Shown: positions 7,434-16,489, counted from the first letter of the stretch. The stretch: 64,000 nt of DNA from Irineochytrium annulatum (GCA_027600665.1 JADGJL010000009.1:102761-166760); one strand, 5' to 3'. The notes: generated by a model from the sequence alone, not told the origin. Translations and numbers: made by a program.

Positions 7434-7583
7434 ATGAATTCCTCCCGACTCAGCATGTTTACCTAATAAACGTAGTGAAAGCAATTAAAGTTACGATAAA
7501 ATCATAAAAGAAGAATAAGGAAGGCTTGTGCTATCCATCCTAAAGGGGTAACAGGAACATGATAATCCCAAGGAGGAATACTC

Positions 7584-7865
7584 ATGCCGAAGCGTTATGA
7601 TTCCAGTTTGCAAGCCGATACCACCGTATCTCAGGCGCAAAATGCGGTGAACAAGCTTCATTATGCTGTATCTCAGGCCCTGTCACACCCGACAGCACAA
7701 ACCATAGTACAGGCGGAACGTCGTCTGGCACATACGGAGCAGGCAATGCGTCAAGCAGAGCTTTCGCTCGGAGGACAAGGCGTTGAGTTAGCAGAAGAGA
7801 TGTTCATCGAGGAGAAGAGAAGATTGAATTCAATCCAGAGTCAGCACGGTCAAGGGAATTTATAA
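7584..7865 (+). CDS. Small helical protein, possibly DUF2524-like
   Basis: A 93-residue, soluble, mostly helical protein rich in Q, A and E, with heptad-like spacing over residues 12-60. It resembles the small DUF2524 (YtzC) proteins of Bacillales in size and composition, but no diagnostic motif was recognised, so this is tentative. CAAGGAGGAATA precedes the ATG. Downstream lies a tandemly duplicated terminator. Confidence 0.6.
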   Translation: MPKRYDSSLQADTTVSQAQNAVNKLHYAVSQALSHPTAQTIVQAERRLAHTEQAMRQAELSLGGQGVELAEEMFIEEKRRLNSIQSQHGQGNL

Positions 7866-7879
7866 CGTTCCTGTCACAT

Positions 7880-7939
7880 CAGAACCCGCAGGGCAGCAAT
7901 GCTTTGCGGTTTTTTTATATCTTTTGCAACGACTCTCGA
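7880..7939 (+). repeat. 60-bp tandem repeat, copy 1 (contains a terminator)
   Basis: This unit is identical over all 60 bases to the adjoining unit at 7940-7999. It carries a hairpin (AACCCGCA against TGCGGTT, with AGCA/TGCT inside) and a TTTTTTT tail, so it is an intrinsic terminator for the small helical protein gene. Confidence 0.9.
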
Positions 7940-7999
7940 CAGAACCCGCAGGGCAGCAATGCTTTGCGGTTTTTTTATATCTTTTGCAACGACTCTCGA
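7940..7999 (+). repeat. 60-bp tandem repeat, copy 2 (second terminator)
   Basis: Exact head-to-tail duplicate of 7880-7939, including hairpin and U-tract. The two copies would act as a double terminator before the aldo/keto reductase gene. The identity with no drift implies a recent duplication or an assembly duplication. Confidence 0.9.
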
Positions 8000-8099
8000 T
8001 TCATGAGTTTACTCCGACAGTATGTCGAATGGTCGCTTAAAATTCTGTGAGAAGGTTAATAGAACGAGAGCAGGCAAAATTCCATACGGGAGGTACAGA

Positions 8100-8930
8100 A
8101 TGACAAAACATATTACGGATTGTACGATTCTGAACAACGGAGTAACGATGCCATGGCTAGGATTTGGAACATATAAAGCAAAAGGTAAGGAAGTACAACA
8201 GGCGGTTGAGACCGCTTTGGAAGTTGGATATCGGAGCATTGATACCGCATCCATCTATGGCAATGAAGAAGAAGTGGGACAAGCTATTGCAAGCAGTGGT
8301 GTTGCCCGTAACGAACTGTTTGTGACGACCAAGCTCTGGAACGAAGATCAGGGATTTGATTCGACGTTGAGAGCATTTGAAGCGAGTCAAAAGGCACTTG
8401 GACTGAATGTGATTGATCTTTACTTAATTCACTGGCCTGGCAGAGACCAGTATAAGGAGACGTGGAGAGCATTCGAACGTCTATATAGCGAAGGAAGCAT
8501 TCGTGCGATTGGTGTGAGTAATTTCCAAGTACATCATTTGCAAGATATCATAGATGAAGGCGGCACGGTGCCAGCAGTGAATCAGGTGGAGTTGCATCCG
8601 GGTCTGATTCAACAGGAATTGCAGGATTTCTGCGGGGCGCAGGGGATTCAACTGGAGGCATGGAGCCCGATCATGAAAGGCAAGCTGAATCAAGAGTCCA
8701 CCCTCAAAGCACTGGCCCAGAAATATGGGAAAACGCCAGCACAGATCATTCTGCGCTGGGACATTCAGAATCAGATTGTAACGATTCCGAAGTCGGTTAC
8801 CCCGGAACGTATTCGTGAGAATGCGGACATCTTTGACTTTGAATTGACACCCGATGAGTTGAAACAGATTGATGCGCTGGACTCGGATAAGCGGACGGGT
8901 CCACATCCGGATCAACTGTTTTGGGATTAA
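8100..8930 (+). CDS. Aldo/keto reductase
   Basis: A 276-residue NADPH-dependent oxidoreductase of the AKR5-like group (YtbE/YvgN or 2,5-diketogluconate reductase type), reducing aldehydes or ketones in the cytosol. The catalytic tetrad is visible: D48 and Y53 in SIDTASIYGNE, K78 in TTKLWN and H111 in LIHWPG. The cofactor-binding IPKSVTPERIREN segment is near the C-terminus. The ATG at 8100 is 6 bases after GGGAGG and gives the usual family length; the frame is open for 26 more codons upstream without a good site. Substrate cannot be told from sequence. Confidence 0.93.
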   Translation: MTKHITDCTILNNGVTMPWLGFGTYKAKGKEVQQAVETALEVGYRSIDTASIYGNEEEVGQAIASSGVARNELFVTTKLWNEDQGFDSTLRAFEASQKALGLNVIDLYLIHWPGRDQYKETWRAFERLYSEGSIRAIGVSNFQVHHLQDIIDEGGTVPAVNQVELHPGLIQQELQDFCGAQGIQLEAWSPIMKGKLNQESTLKALAQKYGKTPAQIILRWDIQNQIVTIPKSVTPERIRENADIFDFELTPDELKQIDALDSDKRTGPHPDQLFWD

Positions 8931-8954
8931 GTGGGTGGCGCTAATTGAATACAA

Positions 8955-9128
8955 GTGTTTGACGAACTACTTGTGGTTGTTCCGGTTACGGGATCGTTCT
9001 TCCGATCGCTGTTGTCTCCAAATTTTTTTGATTCCTCTTTTCAGAGGATAAAATTCGGAGACAAAGGCGAGCGCTTCGCTTCTTCAGAATCGATTCCGTC
9101 TCCTCCACAGTAACTGTTCATCAAACAC
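8955..9128. repeat. MITE-like palindromic element, 174 bp
   Basis: The ends are inverted repeats: GTGTTTGACGAAC at 8955-8967 against GTTCATCAAACAC at 9116-9128, matching at 12 of 13 positions. Inside, the two halves are roughly self-complementary: GTCTCC (9014-9019) followed by an A/T run faces AATTCGGAGAC, with a CCTCT/AGAGG tip hairpin at about 9034-9047, and AGCG/CGCT forms another small hairpin. There is no reading frame. It fills the gap between the aldo/keto reductase gene and the next terminator, and looks like a small non-autonomous repeat. No clear target-site duplication was seen. Confidence 0.6.
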
Positions 9129-9166
9129 GAAAATATACAATGAGCTAAGTTGTGCATAGTATAAAC

Positions 9167-9213
9167 AAAAGCAGCGGGATCAGGGAAATATACCCTAGAT
9201 CCTGCTGCTTTTT
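9167..9213. terminator. Bidirectional terminator
   Basis: AAAAGCAGCGGGATC pairs with GATCCTGCTGCTTTTT with one bulge and an inner AGGG/CCCT stem. Tails of A and T on the two sides let it serve the DsbA-family gene on the minus strand and the plus-strand side. Confidence 0.85.
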
Positions 9214-9225
9214 CGTGTGATTGGT

Positions 9226-9951
9226 TTAATTTTTTTTCGGAACTGCGCAGCCGTCATCTGTGCAGACACCGCTGCCGTCGGCTTCGGTTGTGTTGGACTC
9301 AACCATGGTGAACGGGGAACGTTCGTCCCATGCTTTCTGAATGGCGTCCAGGAACACCTCATCCGGCTGAGCGCCTGACACGGCGAACTTGCGGTCAAAT
9401 ACGAAGAACGGTACGCCTCGGATGCCTAGTTGCTCGCCTTCCGCTTGGTCAGCGCGGACATTGTCAGTGAATTGATCACCGGACAGCACTGCCGTAGCTG
9501 CATCTCGATCCAAGCCAACTTCCTCTGCCAACTGAGCCAACACTTCAGGGTCGCCAGAGTGTTTACCTTCAATAAACACAGCTTTGAATATGCGCTCACT
9601 CAGTTCAAGCGCTTTGCCTTGTGTATCCGCCCAGTGTGTCAATCGGTGTGCGGAGAAGGAGTTCGTAGGGATCATGGCATCAATATTGTATTCCAGTCCT
9701 GCTGTGCGAGCATTGGCATTCATTTGAGCATTCATGCCTTTGGCCTGTTCCACGCTCATATTATATTTGGAAGCAAGATATTCCGTATTGGTTTTGCCGG
9801 GGTTCAATTCAGCATTTGGATCAAGCTCGAAGCTTTTGAATTGCAGCTTCACTTCATCACGATGTGGAAACTGTTGCAATACATTCTCCAGGCGGCGTTT
9901 GCCGATATAACAGAAAGGGCACAGGAAATCTGACCATATCTCAATATTCAT
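9226..9951 (-). CDS. DsbA-family (FrnE-like) dithiol oxidoreductase
   Basis: A 241-residue cytosolic thioredoxin-fold protein of the FrnE/2-hydroxychromene isomerase branch of DsbA. The active site is CPFC (C11 and C14) just after the first strand (IWSDFLCPFC), and the conserved cis-proline region is GVPFFVF near residue 178. A second cysteine pair, CTDDGC, lies close to the C-terminus; a C-terminal extra pair is known in FrnE of Deinococcus. There is no signal peptide, which fits this branch. GGAGG lies 10 bases before the ATG. The protein probably handles oxidised thiols in the cytosol. Confidence 0.88.
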   Translation of the reverse strand: MNIEIWSDFLCPFCYIGKRRLENVLQQFPHRDEVKLQFKSFELDPNAELNPGKTNTEYLASKYNMSVEQAKGMNAQMNANARTAGLEYNIDAMIPTNSFSAHRLTHWADTQGKALELSERIFKAVFIEGKHSGDPEVLAQLAEEVGLDRDAATAVLSGDQFTDNVRADQAEGEQLGIRGVPFFVFDRKFAVSGAQPDEVFLDAIQKAWDERSPFTMVESNTTEADGSGVCTDDGCAVPKKN

Positions 9952-10033
9952 GATGTTAAAACCTCCATTATCCTTTTAGTTGAAACTAATATAGTTACAA
10001 TTATAAAGCCACTTTCTATAATTCGCAAGAAGA

Positions 10034-10462
10034 TTACGATTTATCCCGAAATGCCTTGGTCCAATGATAAGGCTGGATCTCATCCAGTCTCTTGAAGATC
10101 AGTTGACCTTCAGGGTCGTATATAGCAGCTTTAACTTCTTCCCCCCAATAAAACAATCGTTCCTGACAGACGCCGCAAGGTGTGAGGACCTTGAATTCTG
10201 AAAGCTCGTCATTACGAGCGATACAGAGGGAGTGGGTGACGCGTTCGTTCAATTTGTGGGCCTCCAGATAAGCTCCTGTTTCCATACACAGATGCGTGGC
10301 ATCGTTGATGACCTCTGGAGCTACACTAATTAGCAGGGAACCTGCTTCGGTATAGACAGCGCCCGCACCACCCCATCCCTGAGGATAACGTTGCTTCACA
10401 AAGTTGGCGGCTGCATCGAATAATTGCTGTTCAATATGGAGTGGTTCAGTATGTGATGTCAT
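10034..10462 (-). CDS. Cytidine deaminase-like zinc hydrolase
   Basis: A 142-residue member of the cytidine deaminase superfamily, close in layout to blasticidin-S deaminases and small Cda enzymes. Zinc ligands are C59 in the CME motif (usually C/H-A-E, so alanine is replaced by methionine) and C96 and C99 in PCGVC; E61 is the proton shuttle. It would deaminate cytidine or a related cytosine-containing compound in the cytosol. The ATG at 10462 is preferred; AAAGGGG lies upstream and an in-frame TTG at 10492 overlaps that site. It follows the LtaS-like gene by 81 bases on the same strand. Confidence 0.8.
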   Translation of the reverse strand: MTSHTEPLHIEQQLFDAAANFVKQRYPQGWGGAGAVYTEAGSLLISVAPEVINDATHLCMETGAYLEAHKLNERVTHSLCIARNDELSEFKVLTPCGVCQERLFYWGEEVKAAIYDPEGQLIFKRLDEIQPYHWTKAFRDKS

Positions 10463-10543
10463 GTAATTAGAATTCCCCTTTTTGCAATCCAATTCACTTC
10501 ATTTTGTGTATTTGTTTAGCTTAGCTTGTCATTACGATAAGGC

Positions 10544-12544
10544 TTATTGCGATCTTACTGCTGAACTGTCTTCCTCTCGAAAGCGCTGAATCAGATCATA
10601 GGTAATTACGGTATCAGAGACATGCAATCGCTTGACTGCTTCATCATGAGCGGGACGGCAAGCGTTGATATCTGTTTTGTCACGTGTGGACAGGTCATAA
10701 CAAGCGCCGTTCTCGTAGATATAATCATCCGATGGAATATAGAATACAGAACCATCCGAGACTGCGCCATTACGCAGCACAACCGTACGTGCAGACCCGT
10801 CATATACGTCGTTACCCATATGATAATAGGACTGGTCAGGCACGCCGAGCAGATGCAGCACGGATGGCGTGATGTCCAGTTGTCCCGAAGGTTCGTCGAT
10901 GGTTCCAACGGCTGCCCCATCCGGTAAATGCACCAGCAGGGGAACCTCGTTCATGATCTGTGCCATATCCAGGTCGTTCAACGAGCGTCCGAGAAACTGC
11001 TCGTATTGCGATTGTTCTTTGATTGAGTTGTCATGGTCCCCGTAAAACATAAAAATGGTATTTTCCCATAGTCCTCGACTTTTCAGATCCTCCACCATCT
11101 TGCCCAGTGCCGAATCCACGTAATGTACGGATTGCAGATAATCACCAAACATGGTTCCCTGAAACTCGCCTACATCCAGTTGTTGTTTCTCTTTCGGCAA
11201 TGCATACGGATGGTGACTGCTGAGTGTAATGAGGAACGAATAGAACGGTTCAGTAACCTCACTGCTCATTTTCTCAACGGATTGACGGAAAAAGGATTCA
11301 TCAGACAGGGACCAGCCAAGCGGGTCATCCTGTGCAAAATCATTTTTACTATAAAACTTGTCATACTTCATGTTCTGATACATCGTATACCGATTCCAGA
11401 AGCCGCTCTCATAAGCGTGAAATACGTTGGTACTATACCCGTTATCCTTCAGAATAGAAGGGAGGGAATCATACGTATGGTCTGCATATCGTACAAAGGC
11501 TGAACCGACCGGAAGTGGATGTAGGGAAATATTTGCCCCAAAATCGGCATCTGATGTTCTGCCCTGACCGGTCTGGTGGTAAAAGTGACTGTAATACTGA
11601 CTTTCTTTCATCAGTTTATTAAAATGGGGCGTGATCTCCTGACCGCCAATGCTCTGGCCAATCATGAAGTTCATAAAAGCCTCACCCTGTACAATGATGA
11701 CGTTGCTGTCTTTATATTTGCCGAACAAAGCATCATTTTGCGGAGCGTTTTGCTGCCTTTCAGCGAAGAACGCCTTTGCCTGTTCAACATCAGCGGGTTC
11801 AGCCTCTGGCCCGGAACCGATGTGGTCTTTGGCATAGTTGTACAGATCATAACCGTGAAAAGCGAGAAGACCGGTCACATTGTACATGGATACATTCCAC
11901 CAGTTGTTATCGAACAGGCCCTTGGCCCATGTTTTGCTGTAAAAATAAATCGGACCAACGGCAAGTCCCAGCCCTAGCACAAGGGCAATGCTGCCAGCAG
12001 TGAGTCGGCGGCGCATCTGCCCCTTGCGATCGTTGAACGAATAACTTCCATAACCTTGAACCGATGCACTGGAGTGCTTTGAACGGTAATGTCTGCTGAA
12101 CAGAACAATCGCTGCGAAAGGTATGACGACAAGCCAATCGGCAAAAAACCAGAAATCACTTGGGGAGATCAATGTAGCGATGCTGTCCCCCAATGCGTCA
12201 ACCTGTCTGGCTTGCAACAATACCGGGATGGTCAAGAAGTCTTGGAAATAGCGATAATACACCATATCGGCGTAGATTAGTGCGGTAAGCAGCAGGTTAA
12301 GCACGACCAGAGATACGATCATGCCTCTGCGAGGCAGCCACCAGGTCCAGAAGGACAGGAGGAGCAATGATCCAATGGCAATAACTTTATCCAGAAGTCC
12401 CATCGTAATGTTATAGGCGTGCAGATTGTGATGAAGCCACATGAGTTTGAGCAGCATGAACACAAGAAAAATAAGATATAACGTTAGTGGATGATTCAGA
12501 AGCCCGCGTGGCATGGAGCTGCGCGTAGGCCGAGTGACAACCAT
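10544..12544 (-). CDS. LtaS-type lipoteichoic acid synthase (sulfatase family)
   Basis: A 666-residue membrane enzyme of the alkaline phosphatase/sulfatase superfamily. Five hydrophobic helices lie within residues 15-205; the remainder is an extracellular catalytic domain beginning around residue 270. The metal and nucleophile motifs of LtaS are present: E288 in QGEAF, T330 in GRTSDADF and a later FYGDHDNS segment. LtaS polymerises glycerol phosphate from phosphatidylglycerol onto a glycolipid; YvgJ-type primases and YqgS/YfnI paralogs share the fold, so which paralog this is cannot be decided. ATG at 12544 is preceded by AAAGGGGAC. No other teichoic acid gene is adjacent. Confidence 0.9.
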   Translation of the reverse strand: MVVTRPTRSSMPRGLLNHPLTLYLIFLVFMLLKLMWLHHNLHAYNITMGLLDKVIAIGSLLLLSFWTWWLPRRGMIVSLVVLNLLLTALIYADMVYYRYFQDFLTIPVLLQARQVDALGDSIATLISPSDFWFFADWLVVIPFAAIVLFSRHYRSKHSSASVQGYGSYSFNDRKGQMRRRLTAGSIALVLGLGLAVGPIYFYSKTWAKGLFDNNWWNVSMYNVTGLLAFHGYDLYNYAKDHIGSGPEAEPADVEQAKAFFAERQQNAPQNDALFGKYKDSNVIIVQGEAFMNFMIGQSIGGQEITPHFNKLMKESQYYSHFYHQTGQGRTSDADFGANISLHPLPVGSAFVRYADHTYDSLPSILKDNGYSTNVFHAYESGFWNRYTMYQNMKYDKFYSKNDFAQDDPLGWSLSDESFFRQSVEKMSSEVTEPFYSFLITLSSHHPYALPKEKQQLDVGEFQGTMFGDYLQSVHYVDSALGKMVEDLKSRGLWENTIFMFYGDHDNSIKEQSQYEQFLGRSLNDLDMAQIMNEVPLLVHLPDGAAVGTIDEPSGQLDITPSVLHLLGVPDQSYYHMGNDVYDGSARTVVLRNGAVSDGSVFYIPSDDYIYENGACYDLSTRDKTDINACRPAHDEAVKRLHVSDTVITYDLIQRFREEDSSAVRSQ

Positions 12545-12712
12545 AATCTATGTCCCCTTTGTTTTTGTTGTTTTGTAATCGGAATGTAAAATAGGGCTCC
12601 ATTCATTATAGCGTGACCTCATGGGTTTTCAACTACGCCTGCCTCTGCTAGAATCCATTCCTGGTCGATTAAAGGTGGATGAAGGAGAATTCAGATGACC
12701 AGAAAAGCGCAC

Positions 12713-12750
12713 AAAAAAGCGCCCCGGCCATGAGTGGCTAGAGCACTTTA
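12713..12750 (-). terminator. Terminator of the RlmL-like gene
   Basis: On the minus strand AAAGTGCTCTAGCC faces GGCCGGGGCGCTTT with several G-U pairs, followed by a T-run. It lies directly after the methyltransferase gene. Confidence 0.7.
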
Positions 12751-12762
12751 TAGTTGGAACAA

Positions 12763-13926
12763 TTATGAAGATTGTGGTGTTTTATTTCTTGGAGGTAGTG
12801 GGCCCAAATACTGATAGTACTGGGTTTCAATGCGTCCGTTGAACAATTTGCGACGCTTGTCTGCCTTATGACCGAAATATTCTTCAAAGGCTTTAGTTGA
12901 CGTAATTGCAAAGAAGGACCATGTTGGCATGTCGAGATAACTGCGCCCTAAAGAGCGGAGTAACTTCTGAACTTCTTTTTCTTCACTTAAACGTTCACCA
13001 TAAGGAGGGTTGGTGATGATAACACCATATTCGCCTTGTGGTCTTGCGCGATGAGCGGGCAGAACACTGACTTCAATGTCTTTGGCGAAACCTGCGCTTT
13101 TGATAGCAGCCTGAGCTACTTCAATCGCTTCCGGATCGATGTCACTACCTGAAATCTGTAACGGGACATCGTCTCGCACAGCATCGAATGCTTCTTCGCG
13201 CGCCTGTTCCCACAATTCTTCAGGAATGACAGCCCAGTCCTCAGAGTTGAAGGTCCGACGGAGTCCTGGTGCAATGTTCCAGCCAATCATGGCGGCTTCG
13301 ATCAGCATTGTGCCTGATCCGCAGCATGGATCATAGAAGGGACGGGATACATTCCAGCGACTGAGCTGAATCAGAGCTGCTGCAAGTGTTTCTTTGAGTG
13401 GCGCTTCGGTGACGAGTTTACGATAACCCCGTTTGTGCAAGCCTGGTCCGGTCGTATCCAATGTAAGCAAGGCGCGATCGTTCAGCAAAATAACTTCAAT
13501 CACATAGCGAGACCCATCTTCGGGGAACCACTCTGTATCATAGGTTAACTTCAGTTTCTCTACGATTGCTTTCTTCACGATCCCTTGTGATGCAGGCACA
13601 CTGCTTAACTGGGATTTTTGAGAGCGACCTTCTACAGGGAATTCGCCGTCGGCTGGAATCCACTCTTCCCAAGGAAGTGCTTTGGTGCCTTCAAACAATT
13701 CGTCAAATGTCGTGGCAGGGAATTCACCCATTTTCACCAATACGCGGTCCGAACTTCTCAGCCACAGATTACAACGGCAAATATCAATATAATCTCCTGT
13801 GAAGAAAACCCGGCCGTTGTCGATCGTAACATCTTCATACCCCAGTTGCTTCAGTTCCCGGGCGACAACGGCCTCGAGTCCCATCGCCGAGGTTGCAATC
13901 AATTGCAATTGAGCCATGTGATTCAT
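12763..13926 (-). CDS. THUMP-domain 23S rRNA guanine methyltransferase (RlmL/YpsC-like)
   Basis: A 387-residue SAM-dependent RNA methyltransferase. The N-terminal 60 residues plus the following region resemble a THUMP RNA-binding domain, and the C-terminal half is the UPF0020 methyltransferase: the SAM-binding DPCCGSGTMLIEAA, the acidic SGSDIDPEA, and the catalytic NPPYGERL. Such motifs mark N2-guanine methylation; RlmL modifies G2445 of 23S rRNA, and Bacillus YpsC is the single-domain relative. It lacks the second methyltransferase domain (RlmK) of the E. coli protein. ATG at 13926 follows ATGGAG; an in-frame ATG at 13917 is an alternative. Confidence 0.92.
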   Translation of the reverse strand: MNHMAQLQLIATSAMGLEAVVARELKQLGYEDVTIDNGRVFFTGDYIDICRCNLWLRSSDRVLVKMGEFPATTFDELFEGTKALPWEEWIPADGEFPVEGRSQKSQLSSVPASQGIVKKAIVEKLKLTYDTEWFPEDGSRYVIEVILLNDRALLTLDTTGPGLHKRGYRKLVTEAPLKETLAAALIQLSRWNVSRPFYDPCCGSGTMLIEAAMIGWNIAPGLRRTFNSEDWAVIPEELWEQAREEAFDAVRDDVPLQISGSDIDPEAIEVAQAAIKSAGFAKDIEVSVLPAHRARPQGEYGVIITNPPYGERLSEEKEVQKLLRSLGRSYLDMPTWSFFAITSTKAFEEYFGHKADKRRKLFNGRIETQYYQYLGPLPPRNKTPQSS

Positions 13927-14152
13927 TTCAACTCCATTTCAAGCTGGAGAAGGATATCCTTCTCTCTGCTGTATAGTAACGGTGCGGCCTTGCCGCTTTC
14001 CGTGAAAAAACTTACAATGAGAAATGCGGTGAACGTATGCAATCCTCTTTCGAAGTGATGCACCAGTCAACCGCCTGTGTTGATAACAAACATTTATTAT
14101 AGAACATTGGCATCCATATGGAAAGCAGTCCAAGTGTCCAAGGAGGATTTTA

Positions 14153-14788
14153 GTGGTGAATCTGACCCCTGATGAATATGTAAATCAATTATTTCAAGAG
14201 GATGACCTTTTGCTGAAAGTGAAAGAAGCTATCCGTTCGAACGGTATGCCTGAAGTTTCGGTGGCTGCTGCATATGGACGATTGCTTACGTTTCTAGCCA
14301 AGACATCCAAAGCAGAAGCTGCGCTCGAAATCGGTGTGCTGGGTGGTTACAGTGGGATCTGCATTGCACGCGGATTGCGTGAGAACGGAACCCTGACTTC
14401 GCTGGAACTGAAAGAGGAATATGCAGCAATGGCGCGTGGACATCTGGAAGAAGGCGGCTTTGGCGAAAAGGTGGAGTACCGAATTGGCCCGGCGGCAGAC
14501 AGCCTGAAGCAATTGGAGCAGGAAGGACGTACATTCGATTTCTTCTTTATTGACGCAGATAAGGAGAATTATCCGGTATATCTTGATTATGCCATTAAGC
14601 TGGCCCGGCCAGGTGCTGTTATTGTAGGCGATAATTGTTTCCTGCGTGGTCGTACGCTAAATCCGGACAAGCAGGGTCCAGCCGTGCTTGCTGTTCGTCG
14701 CTTCAATGAACAGATGGCAAGTGATCCGCGCCTGGTGACGACGATGTTACCGGATTACGATGGGCTGGTACTTGCCTGGGTGAAGTAA
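14153..14788 (+). CDS. SAM-dependent O-methyltransferase (YrrM/COMT-like)
   Basis: A 211-residue methyltransferase of the Methyltransf_3 family (caffeoyl-CoA O-methyltransferase type). The SAM-binding region is EIGVLGGYSGI, followed by LTSLELKEEY and the metal/catalytic segment FDFFFIDADKENY, with VGDNCFLRG downstream. Bacillus YrrM, which is in this family, modifies tRNA wobble uridine (TrmR), so tRNA is a possible substrate as well as a small catechol. AGGAGG at 14141-14146 supports GTG at 14153; a second GTG follows at 14156. A strong terminator follows. Confidence 0.9.
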   Translation: MVNLTPDEYVNQLFQEDDLLLKVKEAIRSNGMPEVSVAAAYGRLLTFLAKTSKAEAALEIGVLGGYSGICIARGLRENGTLTSLELKEEYAAMARGHLEEGGFGEKVEYRIGPAADSLKQLEQEGRTFDFFFIDADKENYPVYLDYAIKLARPGAVIVGDNCFLRGRTLNPDKQGPAVLAVRRFNEQMASDPRLVTTMLPDYDGLVLAWVK

Positions 14789-14810
14789 AAGTGAAAATTT
14801 CCTGAAGATA

Positions 14811-14874
14811 AAACTCCGATGGAACACGATCTCACGCTTGTATGTTGTGAGGGGGATCGTGATCGGAGTTTTTT
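14811..14874 (+). terminator. Intrinsic terminator after the O-methyltransferase gene
   Basis: AAACTCCGAT faces ATCGGAGTT with inner CACGATC/GATCGTG and TCAC/GTGA stems, then TTTTTT. Confidence 0.9.
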
Positions 14875-14949
14875 AGCTGTTTTTAATATTGACCGTGTAT
14901 ATTCTGCTCATTGCAATCCTGGTTTTCTTGATTTTTTTGAGCATATACA

Positions 14950-14996
14950 AAGAAGAGACGACACACCTTGAATCACAGGGAGTATCGTCTCTTTCT
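14950..14996 (-). terminator. Terminator of the asparaginase gene
   Basis: On the minus strand AGAGACGA faces TCGTCTCT with a long loop and a TCTTT tail, about 35 bases after the asparaginase stop. Confidence 0.7.
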
Positions 14997-15030
14997 TTGG
15001 ATTTACAGATATTGTTGTAGTAATTCTGTC

Positions 15031-16242
15031 TTATACTTCAGGTGTTCCGTACGTTTCGAACCATTTTTTGATGGTGTCAAAATCATCACTGAAGGACAAG
15101 CCCAGCATCAATAATACACGAGCTTGTTGTGGACTCAGGTTGTCGCCTGCAATAATGCCTTTGCCGCCGCCGTATACACTTCCCGAACCCGTCCGAGTGG
15201 TGGTCACGAAAATGACACCTTCTTCGATGGCTTTGGTACGCGCTTGTCCCATCGCTCTGGAGATGCCGCCAGCTCCGGTACCGGAAGTCACGATTCCTTT
15301 GGCGCCGCTATTCACGAAACCTTCGATCGCCCCGCCTCCAGCTTCTTGATACGAGATGGCAATTTCAACTTTGGCCAGATCTGCCTTTGTGATTTTACTT
15401 AGATCAAATACGGGCTTCGCTGTGCCTTCAGGTTTCAAGGCACGTGCAGGAGCACGGTAGATTCGAATGTTTTCTTCATCAATATATCCTACAGCGCCGA
15501 GCATTGGGGTTTCAAACGTATCTGTCCGATAATCATTGGTCTTGGTTACACCACGAGCAAGCTGGATCGTGTCATTCAACATGAGTACAGTACCGAATGA
15601 AGTGGTACGACCACTGCCTGCAAGCTTGATGGCGTTGTACAGATTGGCTTGAGCGTCAGAACCGATGACAGTCCATGGACGCATGGAGCCTGTGATCACG
15701 ACCGGTTTGTCACTCTGAACGGTCATATCAAGGAAATAGGCGATTTCCTCCATGGTGTCTGTACCTGTAGTAACGACAACACTGTCATACATTGCAAGAG
15801 CTTTATCTACCGTCTGCGACAAGTCATAGAGGTCGGCCATACTATAGGAACCCGAACCTGAGTTTCCAAATTGGAGTGTGCTAACATCAGCAATCTTCTG
15901 TTTATCCGGTAAGGCGTCTACCATCTCTCCAATGGGAAGTGTACCTGCCTTGTAATTCTGGAAGCTGGTGGCATCTTCGGATTGTCCGGCAATCGTTCCG
16001 CCCGTTCCGATTACCAGTACATTAGGAAGTGCGGATTGTTTGGAAGAGTCCGGTATTGCAGGGATGGATGTATTGCGAGCCGGCGTAGTGGTTGCTGTTT
16101 GAACAGCGCCTGTTGTGCCTTTCACCTCTACCGTAGCTGCGTGTGCAGCGTAGGTACCAATGGGTGACAACGAGATGGTTAGTGCTGTTAAAGCTGCGGT
16201 ACTCCATACGGCCCAGGGACGAAGATTGGATGTTTTACTCAT
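15031..16242 (-). CDS. Exported type II L-asparaginase
   Basis: This hydrolyses asparagine to aspartate and ammonia, probably outside the cell. The 403-residue precursor has a signal peptide (residues about 1-38, ending in AAHAA), a linker rich in T and A, and the asparaginase domain. The nucleophile threonine lies in GTGGTIAG (T83) and the second catalytic triad region is TTGTDTMEE. ATG at 16242 has GGAGAG upstream on the minus strand. Bacillus AnsZ, the exported homolog, is activated by TnrA under nitrogen limitation, and GlnR/TnrA-like boxes lie upstream here (16272-16288 and 16490-16506). Confidence 0.93.
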   Translation of the reverse strand: MSKTSNLRPWAVWSTAALTALTISLSPIGTYAAHAATVEVKGTTGAVQTATTTPARNTSIPAIPDSSKQSALPNVLVIGTGGTIAGQSEDATSFQNYKAGTLPIGEMVDALPDKQKIADVSTLQFGNSGSGSYSMADLYDLSQTVDKALAMYDSVVVTTGTDTMEEIAYFLDMTVQSDKPVVITGSMRPWTVIGSDAQANLYNAIKLAGSGRTTSFGTVLMLNDTIQLARGVTKTNDYRTDTFETPMLGAVGYIDEENIRIYRAPARALKPEGTAKPVFDLSKITKADLAKVEIAISYQEAGGGAIEGFVNSGAKGIVTSGTGAGGISRAMGQARTKAIEEGVIFVTTTRTGSGSVYGGGKGIIAGDNLSPQQARVLLMLGLSFSDDFDTIKKWFETYGTPEV

Positions 16243-16271
16243 GAATAGCACTCTCCTTCAAGTCAGTGTGA

Positions 16272-16288
16272 TGTTAAGTTTGTTAAGA
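16272..16288 (-). promoter_or_regulatory. Near-consensus GlnR/TnrA-type box in the asparaginase leader
   Basis: TGTTAAGTTTGTTAAGA differs from TGTNAN7TNACA at one fixed base. It lies between the predicted asparaginase promoter and its start codon, about 20 bases after the predicted transcription start, the position of a repressing site. Confidence 0.4.
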
Positions 16289-16313
16289 AGAATATGTATA
16301 CCATTTCAAATAG

Positions 16314-16342
16314 ATTGTATTTCATGTTAAGTAATATGACAA
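16314..16342 (-). promoter_or_regulatory. Sigma-A promoter of the asparaginase gene
   Basis: Read on the minus strand, TTGTCA (16342-16337) and TACAAT (16319-16314) are 17 bases apart, about 70 bases upstream of the asparaginase ATG. Confidence 0.65.
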
Positions 16343-16489
16343 GCATAGATATAGGCAGAGTAATCGGTTACATTCATAGATAATGAGAGTAAAGTGATTG
16401 TTTATAAGCAATTATGAAATATTATTCATTTTGGTTGAGAGAGAAAATAGCCGAGTTTGATAGTTTTGAAGAAGTTAAACCCCTTTTTA

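Noticed and set aside
12694..12732. Twelve-codon frame (ATG at 12694) after GAAGGAG
   Set aside because: It runs into the terminator of the methyltransferase gene, is very short and has no other support.
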